A DNA stretch of 64,000 nt from Ciceribacter thiooxidans (GTDB taxonomy: Bacteria; Pseudomonadota; Alphaproteobacteria; Rhizobiales; Rhizobiaceae). The position numbers and the translations under genes were made by a program. Positions within the stretch are counted from its first letter, which is position 1. Each line of letters begins with the position of its first letter. The stretch covers positions 620,001 through 684,000 of the forward strand of contig NZ_CP059897.1 of assembly GCF_014126615.1 (NCBI RefSeq), in the 5' to 3' direction. Shown here piece after piece: positions 37,304 through 46,165 of the stretch. The notes under the pieces were generated by a model. That model had not been told where the DNA came from, ran no database searches, and was given only the letters and a program-made list of their open reading frames with translations.

Positions 37304-37990
37304 ATGACGGCCAATAGTATTCGCGGCGGGATCGCCGTTTTCATTCTCATGGCGACGACGAGCTTGGTCGTCGCTCACGGCGACGTCGCGCCACAACCAG
37401 TCAACACGGACGCCTTGCCCGAGGTGGGTGATGAGTGGCTGGGCGAAAACCCTTATCGAGAGGCCAAAGCCGGCCATGAGGTCTGGCTGAAGGCGGTCGA
37501 AATCGGGGGGTCGGGCTTCAACCAGAATTGTGCACGCTGTCATGGCCTTGGCGCGGTCTCCGGTGGTCTTGCACCCGATCTGCGGCTCCTTGAGGCGGAG
37601 GAGTATGGTGACGAATGGTTTATCGAGCGCTTTCGGCACGGCTATACTCAGGATGGTACGACCAAGATGCCGGCGTTTGGGGACATCCTTGGGCAAAAGG
37701 CGGCCTGGGCCATTCGCACCTATGTGGAAACGCGGCCGGAAGATGGTGCTCTGGATGCGCATGCGAAGCGCTTGCATGAAATCCGCGACGAACTGGGCAG
37801 CGGGAAGGTCGCCGATACCGAAGCTCTCAAGAAGGAGCTTGAGACGATTGCCATCGGCGTAAAGACAGCTTCCGGTGCTCCCGTCGCCGACAGCGTTACA
37901 TATGAAGCCGCGCGCATCCTCTCGGACGAGCCGGAAAGTTGGAAAAGAGCGTCAGACGTGCTGACGGTCGGCCTTTCGGCCACGCAGTAA
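37304..37990 (+). CDS. Cytochrome c-550 (PedF-like) electron acceptor
   Basis: The 228-residue exported cytochrome has a signal peptide (ending in SLVVAHG) and a single heme motif NCARCHG (Cys76, Cys79, His80), with a later TTKMPAFGD segment holding the axial Met. It matches cytochrome c-550 PedF, the electron acceptor of PQQ alcohol dehydrogenases. GAGGGAGGA precedes the ATG at 37304. It is followed after five bases by the XoxJ-like gene. Confidence 0.88.
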   Translation: MTANSIRGGIAVFILMATTSLVVAHGDVAPQPVNTDALPEVGDEWLGENPYREAKAGHEVWLKAVEIGGSGFNQNCARCHGLGAVSGGLAPDLRLLEAEEYGDEWFIERFRHGYTQDGTTKMPAFGDILGQKAAWAIRTYVETRPEDGALDAHAKRLHEIRDELGSGKVADTEALKKELETIAIGVKTASGAPVADSVTYEAARILSDEPESWKRASDVLTVGLSATQ

Positions 37991-37995
37991 TTGCC

Positions 37996-38892
37996 ATGGT
38001 ACGCCGCCTTTCTCTTGCACTGGCAATCGGCGTCGCTCTTCCGGGCGGCGCCGTTGCGCGTTGCGAAGGCTATGTGCCTCAGGCCAGGCCGCAGAACACG
38101 TTTGCACAAGATGTCGGCCGTGAATTCGACCGGATCCTGACGGACGGTTGGATCGAGTTCGCGGTTTATGCGGATTATGCGCCATGGTCCTTTGAAGAGA
38201 AGGGGAGGGCGGCCGGCGTGGATGTCGAGGTCGGCCGGCTGATTGCGAAGGCGTTGGGGGTGGAGCCAAAGTTCCGCCTCGTTGCGGCTGGTGAGAACCT
38301 CGAAGCCGACCTGATGAACTACGTCTGGAAGGGGGCCGCCGTGGGCGGTCGCGTCAGCGACGTCATGCTGCATGTGCCCTATGACAGCGAGCTTGTTTGC
38401 CGCATCGAACAGGTAACGTTTACCGGACAGTATGCCGCCGAAAACATCGCCATCGCCTATCAGGGTGCCGATTATGAGGAGAAGGGTCCAACCCCGCCTT
38501 TCTTCCGGTTCGATCCCGTCGCTGTAGAGAACGATTCAATTGCCGACTTTTATCTTACATCGCTGATCGGCCCCGCCGGCAAGATCCACCGGTTTCGATC
38601 GACCGCCGCGGCCATGGATGGACTTGCGGCAGGAGATACGAAGGCGGCGATGGGACCGCGCGCTGAACTGGAGGCGGGGATTGTTCGCCATCCTGAGGGC
38701 GGGCTGAAGGTGCACTCCCCGCCGCTCGTGGGTTTCGCGCGGGGGAACTGGACGATCGGCGTCGGTGTCAGCTTTCAGCACAGGGATCTCGCCTATGCCG
38801 TCGATGATGCGATCGAAAACGCGCTTGGCGACGGTGAGATCAGTCGCATCTTTGCCCAATACGGACTGACCTTCACACCGCCGCAGCGGTAG
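37996..38892 (+). CDS. XoxJ/MxaJ-like periplasmic protein
   Basis: The 298-residue exported protein has a family 3 solute-binding fold (VYADYAPWSFEEKGRAAGVD; DVMLHVPYD) and resembles the quinoprotein-dehydrogenase-associated binding proteins MxaJ/XoxJ, thought to help activate or mature the dehydrogenase. The ATG at 37996 (MVRRLSLALA) begins a signal peptide; an earlier in-frame start lies inside the cytochrome gene. It is convergent with the ApbE gene, with two bases between stops. Confidence 0.82.
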   Translation: MVRRLSLALAIGVALPGGAVARCEGYVPQARPQNTFAQDVGREFDRILTDGWIEFAVYADYAPWSFEEKGRAAGVDVEVGRLIAKALGVEPKFRLVAAGENLEADLMNYVWKGAAVGGRVSDVMLHVPYDSELVCRIEQVTFTGQYAAENIAIAYQGADYEEKGPTPPFFRFDPVAVENDSIADFYLTSLIGPAGKIHRFRSTAAAMDGLAAGDTKAAMGPRAELEAGIVRHPEGGLKVHSPPLVGFARGNWTIGVGVSFQHRDLAYAVDDAIENALGDGEISRIFAQYGLTFTPPQR

Positions 38893-38894
38893 CT

Positions 38895-39770
38895 TCAGAA
38901 TGTGGAGACGTCGCCTGTGGCATCCACCGCCGTTACGCGCGTCACCTCTCTGATCCGGTCACGCGTTGCGCGGATTTCGTCGGCCGACATCAGGCAGAAG
39001 GCGGTGGAAAGACCGTCGGCGATCGCCGCGCTCTCCGCTTCTACCGAGATCGTCGACCAACAGGGCCGCTCGCCATGCGGACCGAGAATGTGAAAGTCGT
39101 TACCGAGCGTCATGGCGGAGGGACTAGACGTTGCGATCGCAGTGCCTCCAAGGCGGCGGATTGCAACCCGGCCCCAAGTCGGATCTTCGACCGAGACGTT
39201 GAACGGTCCACCGAGGGCAGCAAACTCTCCCATCTCCACAAGAGCTTGAGCGTAGCCTGCATCCCGCAAGAGGCTACGCACCCGGTCGGCAGCGTAGCCT
39301 TGGGCGATGCCGTTGAACGTTACCGCTTGCCTTTCGCCCAGCCGAACAGACGGACCGACGCGCACCTGTTTCCAGCCGATCGCTGCACGCGCCTGCGTCG
39401 TGTCTCTGCCCTCGGCAAGGGCGCGCCAGAGCGGCTGCACCGTTGGATCGAACCGCCCGCCGGTTGCCTCATGGACATAGGCGGCGAGATGAAGAAGCTC
39501 GAGAAGTGCAGCGGGCGGATTGTCGAGGTGACCAAGAGTATTCAGGTGGCTGATTGCGGACGTCGGTTTGAAGAGGCTTGCTGTCGCCTCGATTTCTGCG
39601 ATCGTCGTGCCGATCGATTCCGCAACGTAACGAGACAGACCACGGGGACCGCGCAGGTCCACCCGTACTAACCCGCCCAGCATCTCAGCTTGCCAGGAGG
39701 TCACCTCCGCGCGCGCAGCATTCTGGACGGTCATGGCCGCGGCGATGAGCAAGAAGCGACGCCGGTTCAT
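38895..39770 (-). CDS. apbE: ApbE, FAD:protein FMN transferase
   Basis: The 291-residue protein transfers FMN from FAD to a threonine of extracytoplasmic proteins. A Tat-like signal (MNRRRFLLIAAAMTVQ), the HLNTLGHLDNPP region, VTFNGIAQGYAADRV and the acidic residue in VEMGEFAALG fit ApbE. Its start overlaps the end of the NosR-like gene by four bases, so that protein, which carries a flavinylation motif, is its obvious substrate. Confidence 0.88.
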   Translation of the reverse strand: MNRRRFLLIAAAMTVQNAARAEVTSWQAEMLGGLVRVDLRGPRGLSRYVAESIGTTIAEIEATASLFKPTSAISHLNTLGHLDNPPAALLELLHLAAYVHEATGGRFDPTVQPLWRALAEGRDTTQARAAIGWKQVRVGPSVRLGERQAVTFNGIAQGYAADRVRSLLRDAGYAQALVEMGEFAALGGPFNVSVEDPTWGRVAIRRLGGTAIATSSPSAMTLGNDFHILGPHGERPCWSTISVEAESAAIADGLSTAFCLMSADEIRATRDRIREVTRVTAVDATGDVSTF

Positions 39771-41851
39771 GCAGGGACCTCCGCCTCGGTAACCGTCGGG
39801 CGTTTTCGATAAGCCAGCACTCGCGGTACACATTGTGTCGCATCATCATGGATCGCAACGCAATCGAGGCACTGGAAACACTCGGAATAATTGATGCGCC
39901 CGGTTCTTCCTATAGCACCGTAGGGGCAGCGCACCCGGCAGAGCTGGCAAGGAGAACCGCATTCCAGTCGCCGGGGTATCCAGTTCCGCGTGCGCAGCAG
40001 TCCACCGAGAGCCATCGCTGCACCGAGCGGGCAAATGTAACGGCAGAACCCCTTGAAGGTCACTGTAGCGAGAAGCATCCAGAAGGCCGCGTAGGCGACG
40101 TAATACCATTCGCGCTGGAATAGGGTTGTGATCGCTGTCTTGAAGGGCTCGATCTCTGCGGCTGTTTCGGTCTTATCCGGGGCAATGAGGCTGACTGCGA
40201 CCAGGCCGGCGAGCGAGAGCCATGGGCCGACCTTCAATCGCCTGTCCCACACTGGCGACGGTCTCCATTGTGGCAATCGAAACAAGCGGCCGAGATGGTG
40301 GGCAAATTCCTGCATTGCGCCAAACGGACAGAGCCAGCCGCAGAAAAGACCGCGTCCCCAGAGCACAAACCCGAGAATGGCAGCGCCCCAGACCATGAGC
40401 GAGAAAGGGTCGTACAGCAGAACCGACAGGTTGCCATCCCCTGCTTGCCGGAGAACAGCAAGGGGCGTGACGATCGATAACTGCCCCTGGCCCCACCAAC
40501 CCACAAACCCGATGACCAGCGTCAGAAAGGCAAACCGTGTCGGGCGCAGCACCGTTGGTGTAGCCAGCCGGTGCATACCGGGGCCGACCGCGCCAAGCAA
40601 ACCCACGATAAGGGCAGCCAGCACGAGGAGGTCCCATTTGCGGCCGATGATTGCCGCCTGCCATGGCGATAACCTGCGGGAGACTTCCGGTCGGATGAAG
40701 GAAGCTGGGTCAGCCCTGACCGTGATCGGGAATTCGACGGAGCGCATCTCGGGCAGCAACATGCCATGGGAACGTACGGCCAGGGCGGAGAGGGTCCATT
40801 CCCGCGTGGGATCGAAACCCAAACGGCGGTCGATCCTCAGGATCATCGTCGTACCCCGCGGCACTTCCGGCCGGACTTCGATCATCATGTCGGCATCGCG
40901 CAGGGCGACGGGCAACCCGTCCTGCATGGCCATAATCCGGTCGGGCGCGGTGTTGCGCACGAAGTCCGCCGAAACGAGTCCGTGGCGGCCGGATTCGATG
41001 ATCAGTACCGGCTCATCGTCCGGGGACACGCGCACGAGGCCCTGAATCTCGCCCAAACTCTCATCACTCAAGACCGCTCGGGCAACTGCGGGAGGGCCGA
41101 TGTCCACGACCCAGAGATCCAGAAAGAAGGCCTCCGGATCGTTCGCTGCCTCCGGGTCATCATTCTCCCATTGTGTACCCGCAAACGCATCGTCAAGTTC
41201 TGCGTTCGTCACCTTGAGATGCCGGGCCAACTTGCGTTCGACGAGCGTCGCCCAGTCAAGCTTTTCGTCGACCGACGGATTGGGGTGTACGGGCGGGCCG
41301 CTTGTGAGGCCTTGCATCTTCTCCCGCGCGACGGCGAGTGTCGCAGCGAGGATCGTTTCGTGCGCGATGCGGACGGACGCCGTCGCCTTGGTCACACCAT
41401 CGAGATAGACGAGGCTGGAGCCGCCTCCCGCCTCTCCATACGGTGTTCCGACCACGAGCGCCTCGCGGATCGAATGACCGCGATATTGCTCGAGGAAGGC
41501 GCGCAATGGCGCTTCACCAAGACCCGACACGAAGATGGGTTCGTTCTGTTTGATAAGCCGGACGTCCAGGAAGCGGCCCTCCTTGTCGATTAGCACGAGC
41601 ATGTCGATAGGCGCGCCGGAAAAACCCGGAAGCGGTGCGAGCGGTCCGGTTTCGAAGGCATACCCCGCCTGTGCTCCCCCGGAATTGAGCAGCGCCCACA
41701 CGCCTTTTTGATTCACCTTCTCGCCAAGCGCATAGGGCGGCACGATCAACTCCGCGAGAGCCTCGCGGCCGAGCGCTGCCGCCTGCACAATGTGGGCGCC
41801 AGAAAGCATGCAGAGAACGAACAGGCTCAGCAGTGCCAGGTGTCTCCTCAT
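39767..41851 (-). CDS. NosR/NirI-like flavin-binding membrane polyferredoxin
   Basis: This 694-residue protein has a signal peptide, a periplasmic FMN-binding domain with motif DGVTKATAS (residues 151-159; Thr157 is the likely flavinylation site), a membrane part of several helices, CxxxCP motifs in FCGWLCPFGA and FCRYICPLGA, and C-terminal [4Fe-4S] clusters (CGSPCQLCRVRCPYGAI; CFQCLDCVAIH). This is the layout of NosR, which passes electrons from the quinol pool to periplasmic acceptors. No nosZ is nearby; the setting is a PQQ alcohol island. It could instead receive or deliver electrons in alcohol oxidation. GGGGAGGA precedes the ATG at 41851. Confidence 0.88.
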   Translation of the reverse strand: MRRHLALLSLFVLCMLSGAHIVQAAALGREALAELIVPPYALGEKVNQKGVWALLNSGGAQAGYAFETGPLAPLPGFSGAPIDMLVLIDKEGRFLDVRLIKQNEPIFVSGLGEAPLRAFLEQYRGHSIREALVVGTPYGEAGGGSSLVYLDGVTKATASVRIAHETILAATLAVAREKMQGLTSGPPVHPNPSVDEKLDWATLVERKLARHLKVTNAELDDAFAGTQWENDDPEAANDPEAFFLDLWVVDIGPPAVARAVLSDESLGEIQGLVRVSPDDEPVLIIESGRHGLVSADFVRNTAPDRIMAMQDGLPVALRDADMMIEVRPEVPRGTTMILRIDRRLGFDPTREWTLSALAVRSHGMLLPEMRSVEFPITVRADPASFIRPEVSRRLSPWQAAIIGRKWDLLVLAALIVGLLGAVGPGMHRLATPTVLRPTRFAFLTLVIGFVGWWGQGQLSIVTPLAVLRQAGDGNLSVLLYDPFSLMVWGAAILGFVLWGRGLFCGWLCPFGAMQEFAHHLGRLFRLPQWRPSPVWDRRLKVGPWLSLAGLVAVSLIAPDKTETAAEIEPFKTAITTLFQREWYYVAYAAFWMLLATVTFKGFCRYICPLGAAMALGGLLRTRNWIPRRLECGSPCQLCRVRCPYGAIGRTGRINYSECFQCLDCVAIHDDATQCVPRVLAYRKRPTVTEAEVPA

Positions 41852-41899
41852 GGCCGTATTCCTCCCCCCGATTTCTATGCGTCGGAGGAGCCGTTGCCA

Positions 41900-41914
41900 T
41901 ACGACCAAGGTCGC
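41900..41914. promoter_or_regulatory. Shared dyad, intergenic region 3 of the alcohol island
   Basis: TACGACCAAGGTCGC lies 49 bases upstream of the NosR-like start and 50 bases upstream of the divergent permease start, matching the dyads at 31154 and 37203-37241. This ties the NosR/ApbE pair and the separated permease to the same candidate regulon. Confidence 0.75.
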
Positions 41915-41963
41915 GGATCAGAGCCGCGGTTCAGCAGCTATAGTCTGCACGGGAGAAACTTAG

Positions 41964-42731
41964 ATGTCGCAAAAGACCCTCGGCGCCTACGTGGAAGCGA
42001 GCGTGTTCTTGCTTTCGCTCATCCTGTTTGGACTGTTTTGGGCAGGCCTCGCTGCCCTCAAGGCCGATCCGACCGTTCTCCCCGGACCCGTGGAGGTCGC
42101 GCAGGTGTTCTGGTCGGAGACGCGAGCTGGCCGGTTGCCCACCGAACTGCTCGCGACACTGTTACGTGTCGTGGCTTCGTTTCTTCTTGCCATGGGTTTG
42201 GGTTGCCTGCTCGGCTTCTTGCTCGGCCGCTACCGTGGCCTCAACCGCTGGGCCGATCCCTGGGTAACGATCTTCATGAATCTGCCCGCCCTGGTTTTGA
42301 TCGTGCTGTGTTATCTTTGGATAGGACTCAATGAAACTGCGGCAATTGTCGCTGTGACGCTCAACAAGACCGCGATGGTGATGGTTACCATCCGCCAAGG
42401 TGTCGGTTCCTTTGATCCCGCGTTTGATGATCTGGCTTCCGTCGCGAGGCTTTCGCGCAGAGAGCGGTTTCGGCATCTCATCCTGCCGCAACTTGCGCCT
42501 TGGCTTGCGGTGGCAGCTCGCAACGGCATCGCGATCATATGGAAAATCGTTCTGGTGGTGGAGTTTCTCGGCCGTTCCAGTGGGGTTGGCTTTCGTATCC
42601 ACCTCTATTTTCAGCAGTTCCAGATCGCCCACGTGCTCGTTTATTCCCTCTCGTTCGTCGCTGTCATGCTGATCGTTGAGCATGGGTTCATTCAGCGCTG
42701 GGAGGCGCGTGCGGCGAGGTGGAGACATTGA
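41964..42731 (+). CDS. TauC/SsuC-type ABC permease, separated from its partners
   Basis: The 255-residue inner-membrane permease has six helices and the EAA loop (FDDLASVARLSRRERFRH) typical of nitrate/sulfonate/taurine importers. No binding protein or ATPase lies next to it. The TauA-like and TauB-like genes at 31267-32910 lack a permease, have the same orientation and share the same upstream dyad, so the three probably form one importer although their genes are 9 kb apart. The ATG at 41964 follows GGGAGAAA. Confidence 0.85.
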   Translation: MSQKTLGAYVEASVFLLSLILFGLFWAGLAALKADPTVLPGPVEVAQVFWSETRAGRLPTELLATLLRVVASFLLAMGLGCLLGFLLGRYRGLNRWADPWVTIFMNLPALVLIVLCYLWIGLNETAAIVAVTLNKTAMVMVTIRQGVGSFDPAFDDLASVARLSRRERFRHLILPQLAPWLAVAARNGIAIIWKIVLVVEFLGRSSGVGFRIHLYFQQFQIAHVLVYSLSFVAVMLIVEHGFIQRWEARAARWRH

Positions 42732-43025
42732 TCGTGGCCAAACTCATGGAATTGGCCGCGGGCCGCTTGGCGTCAGGCGCGGATAGCGAATGCCGTTTCC
42801 AAGCTTTCGAGGCGAGTAAAATGATAGCCATAATCGGTCCCCTGCCTTCTAACCTCCTAGGCCATGAAAGCCGTGGCACATGCAAATGCCGACATGCCTT
42901 TCGTTGGTGGGGCAGCGTGACGCTTCCGGCTTCGACGGCAGATCGGGAGGGTGTGCTGCGTCCCAGCCGGTGGAGCGATCCTTTGCGTCCCTCGTTCCAT
43001 GAGTCTTGCGTATTGGCGTCAGGCG

Positions 43026-43055
43026 ATCTACATTATTTCGCGAATTTATCTACAT
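43026..43055. promoter_or_regulatory. Direct repeats and small palindrome before vapB
   Basis: ATCTACAT occurs twice, at 43026-43033 and 43048-43055, with starts 22 bases apart and the palindrome TTCGCGAA between them, ending 10 bases before the vapB start. Two helical turns of spacing suit cooperative binding by the VapBC complex, which normally represses its own promoter. Confidence 0.5.
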
Positions 43056-43065
43056 GGAGTAGCCC

Positions 43066-43308
43066 ATGCCGATCAACGTCAACAATCCGGAAGCGGATGC
43101 GCTCACGCGCAAGTTCGCGCGTATGGCCGGCGTCAGCATTACCGATGCAATCGTCCTCGCCATGAAGGAGGCAATCGAACGCCGTCGTAACGCAGAGACC
43201 CCGCTGCAGACCGCCGCCCGGATACGCGAACAACATGGCGTCAAGCTCGGCGCTGCGGCCAGGCGGCCGCTACCACGTGAAGCCTTTGACGAAATGTGGG
43301 AAAGTTGA
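43066..43308 (+). CDS. vapB: VapB-type antitoxin (Rv0623-like)
   Basis: This 80-residue antitoxin has the PSK/Rv0623-type N-terminal DNA-binding part (MPINVNNPEADALTRKFARM; GVSITDAIVLAMKEAIE) and an acidic tail ending in PREAFDEMWES that would wrap around the toxin. A GGAG site precedes the ATG. The stop and the next start overlap (TGATG), a usual toxin-antitoxin arrangement. Confidence 0.88.
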   Translation: MPINVNNPEADALTRKFARMAGVSITDAIVLAMKEAIERRRNAETPLQTAARIREQHGVKLGAAARRPLPREAFDEMWES

Positions 43309-43712
43309 TGTTCGTGGACGCCTGCGCCATCATCGCGCTTCTCTCCGACGAGCCGGAAGCACAACGTGTTTCCGATGCGATCGCGTCGGCGAAGGCCTCC
43401 TTCACCTCCCCAATTGTCGTGCTCGAGGCCGTGCTCGGTCTTGCACGCCCCGATAAGTTTGGCCTGACCGTCGCGGAGGTGGAACCGATCGTCATCGAGT
43501 TCCTCGAAGAGCGCGGGATCGAAATTCGCGGTCTTCCGCCTGCGGACGCGACGACCCGGATGGCTCTTTCCGCCGCCCATCGTTACCGGGCGGGCCGCCG
43601 GGGCCTCAATCTCGGCGACTGCCTGCATTATGCATGCGCCCGATACTACGATGTACCCATTCTTGCCACGGCAGACGAGTTCAGACATACAGATATTGAC
43701 ACCGTACCCTGA
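43308..43712 (+). CDS. vapC: VapC-type PIN-domain toxin
   Basis: The 134-residue PIN-domain ribonuclease has the acidic residues expected: Asp4 in MFVDACAI, Glu in VVLEAVLG, Asp in NLGDCLHYACA and Asp in LATADEF. VapC toxins cleave tRNA or rRNA when freed from VapB. The ATG at 43308, overlapping the antitoxin stop, gives the canonical start; an in-frame start at 43296 would lie inside vapB. All catalytic residues are present, so the toxin should be active. Confidence 0.88.
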   Translation: MFVDACAIIALLSDEPEAQRVSDAIASAKASFTSPIVVLEAVLGLARPDKFGLTVAEVEPIVIEFLEERGIEIRGLPPADATTRMALSAAHRYRAGRRGLNLGDCLHYACARYYDVPILATADEFRHTDIDTVP

Positions 43713-43925
43713 TACAGCCAGCCATCACGGCTGGTTTCGGGTGAAGGTGCAGGAGGCTCAGGAAGACTCCCCGCAGACACCGTGACGAACGCACGCAATG
43801 CGGTCCTGATGCCACGGTTCACATGCCCGCAGCGGTGATCGCGCCGGCGACATGTCTGCCTATTGTATTCCCTCATACTCGCTCTACAATTACGTGTATG
43901 AGCGCCCATCGCAACAGGTAGAGCT

Positions 43926-45971
43926 ATGCTCAGTCTACTCCGCATATTGGAGAACATGCAGCAAGGCGTGATGCTCCTGGATGCAGATCTACAGGTTGTG
44001 GCATTCAACGGCCGGGCAGGCGAGTTGCTGCAGGCGCCCAAGGATGGCATCGAAGTTGGTCTCAGCGCGACGAGATTGGCCGACCAGATCCCAGTTCTCG
44101 CCATCACGCCGAAGTCGGGCACAGCGCGCGAGAGCTGGGTTACGCATGTGCAAACGCGTTCCACCACGCTCCGCCGCGAGATCTCCATAGGCAGCAGAGT
44201 GATCTTGCTTACCACCGCTCCAATCGAAGAGGGCGGGTGGCTGGTGACTTGTGACGACATTTCTGCACTGGCCACGATCAGGAGGGATTTGGCCGACCAA
44301 AACAGCCGTTTTGACGCTGCCCTTGCAAATATGCCGCATGGGTTATGCATGTTCGATGCGGAAACGAAGCTCCTGCTGTGTAACGCTGCCTACGCACGTT
44401 TGTACGACCTGCCAGACTCGCTCACTCGGCCTGGAACACCCCTCGGCCAAATCCTCGATTATCGCCGAACAGCCGGAAATGAACCTGCGCAGCGGGAGGC
44501 GTATTTTGACGTCGTCGTCGAGGCTGCAATAAAGGGCTCTGCCGCCAGCCAATGCGTGAACCTGGTCGATGGTCGGGTAATCAAGATTACGCACAACCCA
44601 ATAGAAAACGGCGGCTACGTCGCGACCCACGAAGATGTCACCGAGTCCGTGCGAGCCGAGGAACAAATAAGGCATATGGCGAGTCACGATCCGCTGACTG
44701 GCTTACCTAATCGGGCCCTTCTGCGAGAGAAGCTTGACCGGGAACTCATCCTCAGCCGCGCTGGAAAACGCTGCGCGGTTCTCTGCCTCGATCTCGATCA
44801 CTTCAAGGATGTCAACGACACCATGGGACACGGCGCCGGCGATCAGCTGCTCAAGACGGTCACAGACCGCCTGAGGAGCCATCTGACCGACCACGACACG
44901 ATTGCACGGCTTGGGGGAGACGAGTTCATAGTGGTCCGAGAAAATGTTCAGGACGTTGAACTTGTCTCAGACCTTGCGCAGAGGTTGGTCGAGTCCGTCG
45001 GCGAGACCTTCAGCATTGATGGGCAAGCTGTTCATGTTGGCGCAAGCATCGGGATTGCTATTGCACCTGAAGACGGCGACACACCCGATGGTGTCCTCAG
45101 AAACGCTGATACGGCTCTTTACAAAGCGAAAACGAGCGGCCGAAGCACCTTTTGTTTTTTTGAAGCCGAGATGGACGCGGGGATCCAGAAGAGACGCAGA
45201 CTTGAAATCGATCTTCGCCAGGCCATCGCAGGCGATGAGTTCGAAATTTTCTATCAGCCCCAGGTGAATACCGAAACCGAAAACGTTGTCGGGTTCGAGG
45301 CACTCGTGCGCTGGCATCACCCCGACAGGGGCTTGGTCTCTCCCGCGGAGTTCATTCCCCTAGCGGAGGAAACCGGTCTGATCGTGCCCCTGGGAGAATG
45401 GGTCTTGCGGCAGGCATGCAAAGACGCAGCAACCTGGCCGAAGAATATAAAAGTCGCGGTCAATCTTTCCCCGCTACAGTTTAGAAGCCCGTTGCTCATC
45501 CACACCGTAGTCTCCGCCCTTGGCGATTCCGGTCTGACGCCATGCCAGCTTGAATTGGAAATCACCGAATCTGTGCTTCTGACTGACAGTGAATCCGCCT
45601 TGGCGACCCTGCACCACATCAAGGGGCTCGGCGTGCAGATCGCAATGGACGACTTCGGGACCGGATACTCCTCCTTGAGTTATCTAAGGCTCTTCCCCTT
45701 CGACAAGATCAAAATCGATCAATCGTTCATCAGGGAGCTCGGAACTTCGAAGGATTGTGCCGCCATCGTAAAAGCAGTGGTCGATCTCGGATACAGTCTG
45801 GGCATAACAACGACAGCGGAAGGCGTCGAGACACCCGAACAGCTCGACCGAGTGAGGCGGCATGGGTGTACCGAAATCCAGGGGTATCTGTTTGGAAAGC
45901 CTCTTCCGGTCAGCCACGTTCCCGAGGTCTTGGCGAAAGGTCAAGCAGCAGTTCCCAGCGTGCAAGATTAG
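43926..45971 (+). CDS. PAS-GGDEF-EAL cyclic-di-GMP protein
   Basis: The 681-residue protein lacks a signal peptide or membrane helices. It has two PAS-type segments (about 8-115 and 128-240), a GGDEF domain with intact GGDEF at residues 330-334 and an EAL domain with EAL at 458-460 and the later DDFGTGYSSLSYL segment. Both diguanylate cyclase and phosphodiesterase activity are therefore possible. The PAS parts resemble those of rhizobial cytosolic regulators with PAS-7 domains. It is monocistronic, with about 210 bases upstream after vapC. Confidence 0.88.
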   Translation: MLSLLRILENMQQGVMLLDADLQVVAFNGRAGELLQAPKDGIEVGLSATRLADQIPVLAITPKSGTARESWVTHVQTRSTTLRREISIGSRVILLTTAPIEEGGWLVTCDDISALATIRRDLADQNSRFDAALANMPHGLCMFDAETKLLLCNAAYARLYDLPDSLTRPGTPLGQILDYRRTAGNEPAQREAYFDVVVEAAIKGSAASQCVNLVDGRVIKITHNPIENGGYVATHEDVTESVRAEEQIRHMASHDPLTGLPNRALLREKLDRELILSRAGKRCAVLCLDLDHFKDVNDTMGHGAGDQLLKTVTDRLRSHLTDHDTIARLGGDEFIVVRENVQDVELVSDLAQRLVESVGETFSIDGQAVHVGASIGIAIAPEDGDTPDGVLRNADTALYKAKTSGRSTFCFFEAEMDAGIQKRRRLEIDLRQAIAGDEFEIFYQPQVNTETENVVGFEALVRWHHPDRGLVSPAEFIPLAEETGLIVPLGEWVLRQACKDAATWPKNIKVAVNLSPLQFRSPLLIHTVVSALGDSGLTPCQLELEITESVLLTDSESALATLHHIKGLGVQIAMDDFGTGYSSLSYLRLFPFDKIKIDQSFIRELGTSKDCAAIVKAVVDLGYSLGITTTAEGVETPEQLDRVRRHGCTEIQGYLFGKPLPVSHVPEVLAKGQAAVPSVQD

Positions 45972-46165
45972 TCAACTTGAGCGGGGCGGTCTGCATAACG
46001 TCGTTCAAGATGTCACCAGAGGCGCAGCTCACCGAACACATTGTCGGGTTTGCCAAACCGGCATCCGGCGAGTGGATCTAAACAATCGGCTGATGGCCGA
46101 AAAGGCCGCTTGCCGCGGGCTCTTTGCTTCCTCGCCCGTCTAGCGGGTACTCGACGGCTGCCTTG

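Noticed and set aside
39767..41851. Assigning the NosR-like gene to nitrous oxide reduction
   Set aside because: No nosZ, nosD, nosF, nosY or nosL genes are in the window, and its promoter dyad matches those of the alcohol genes.
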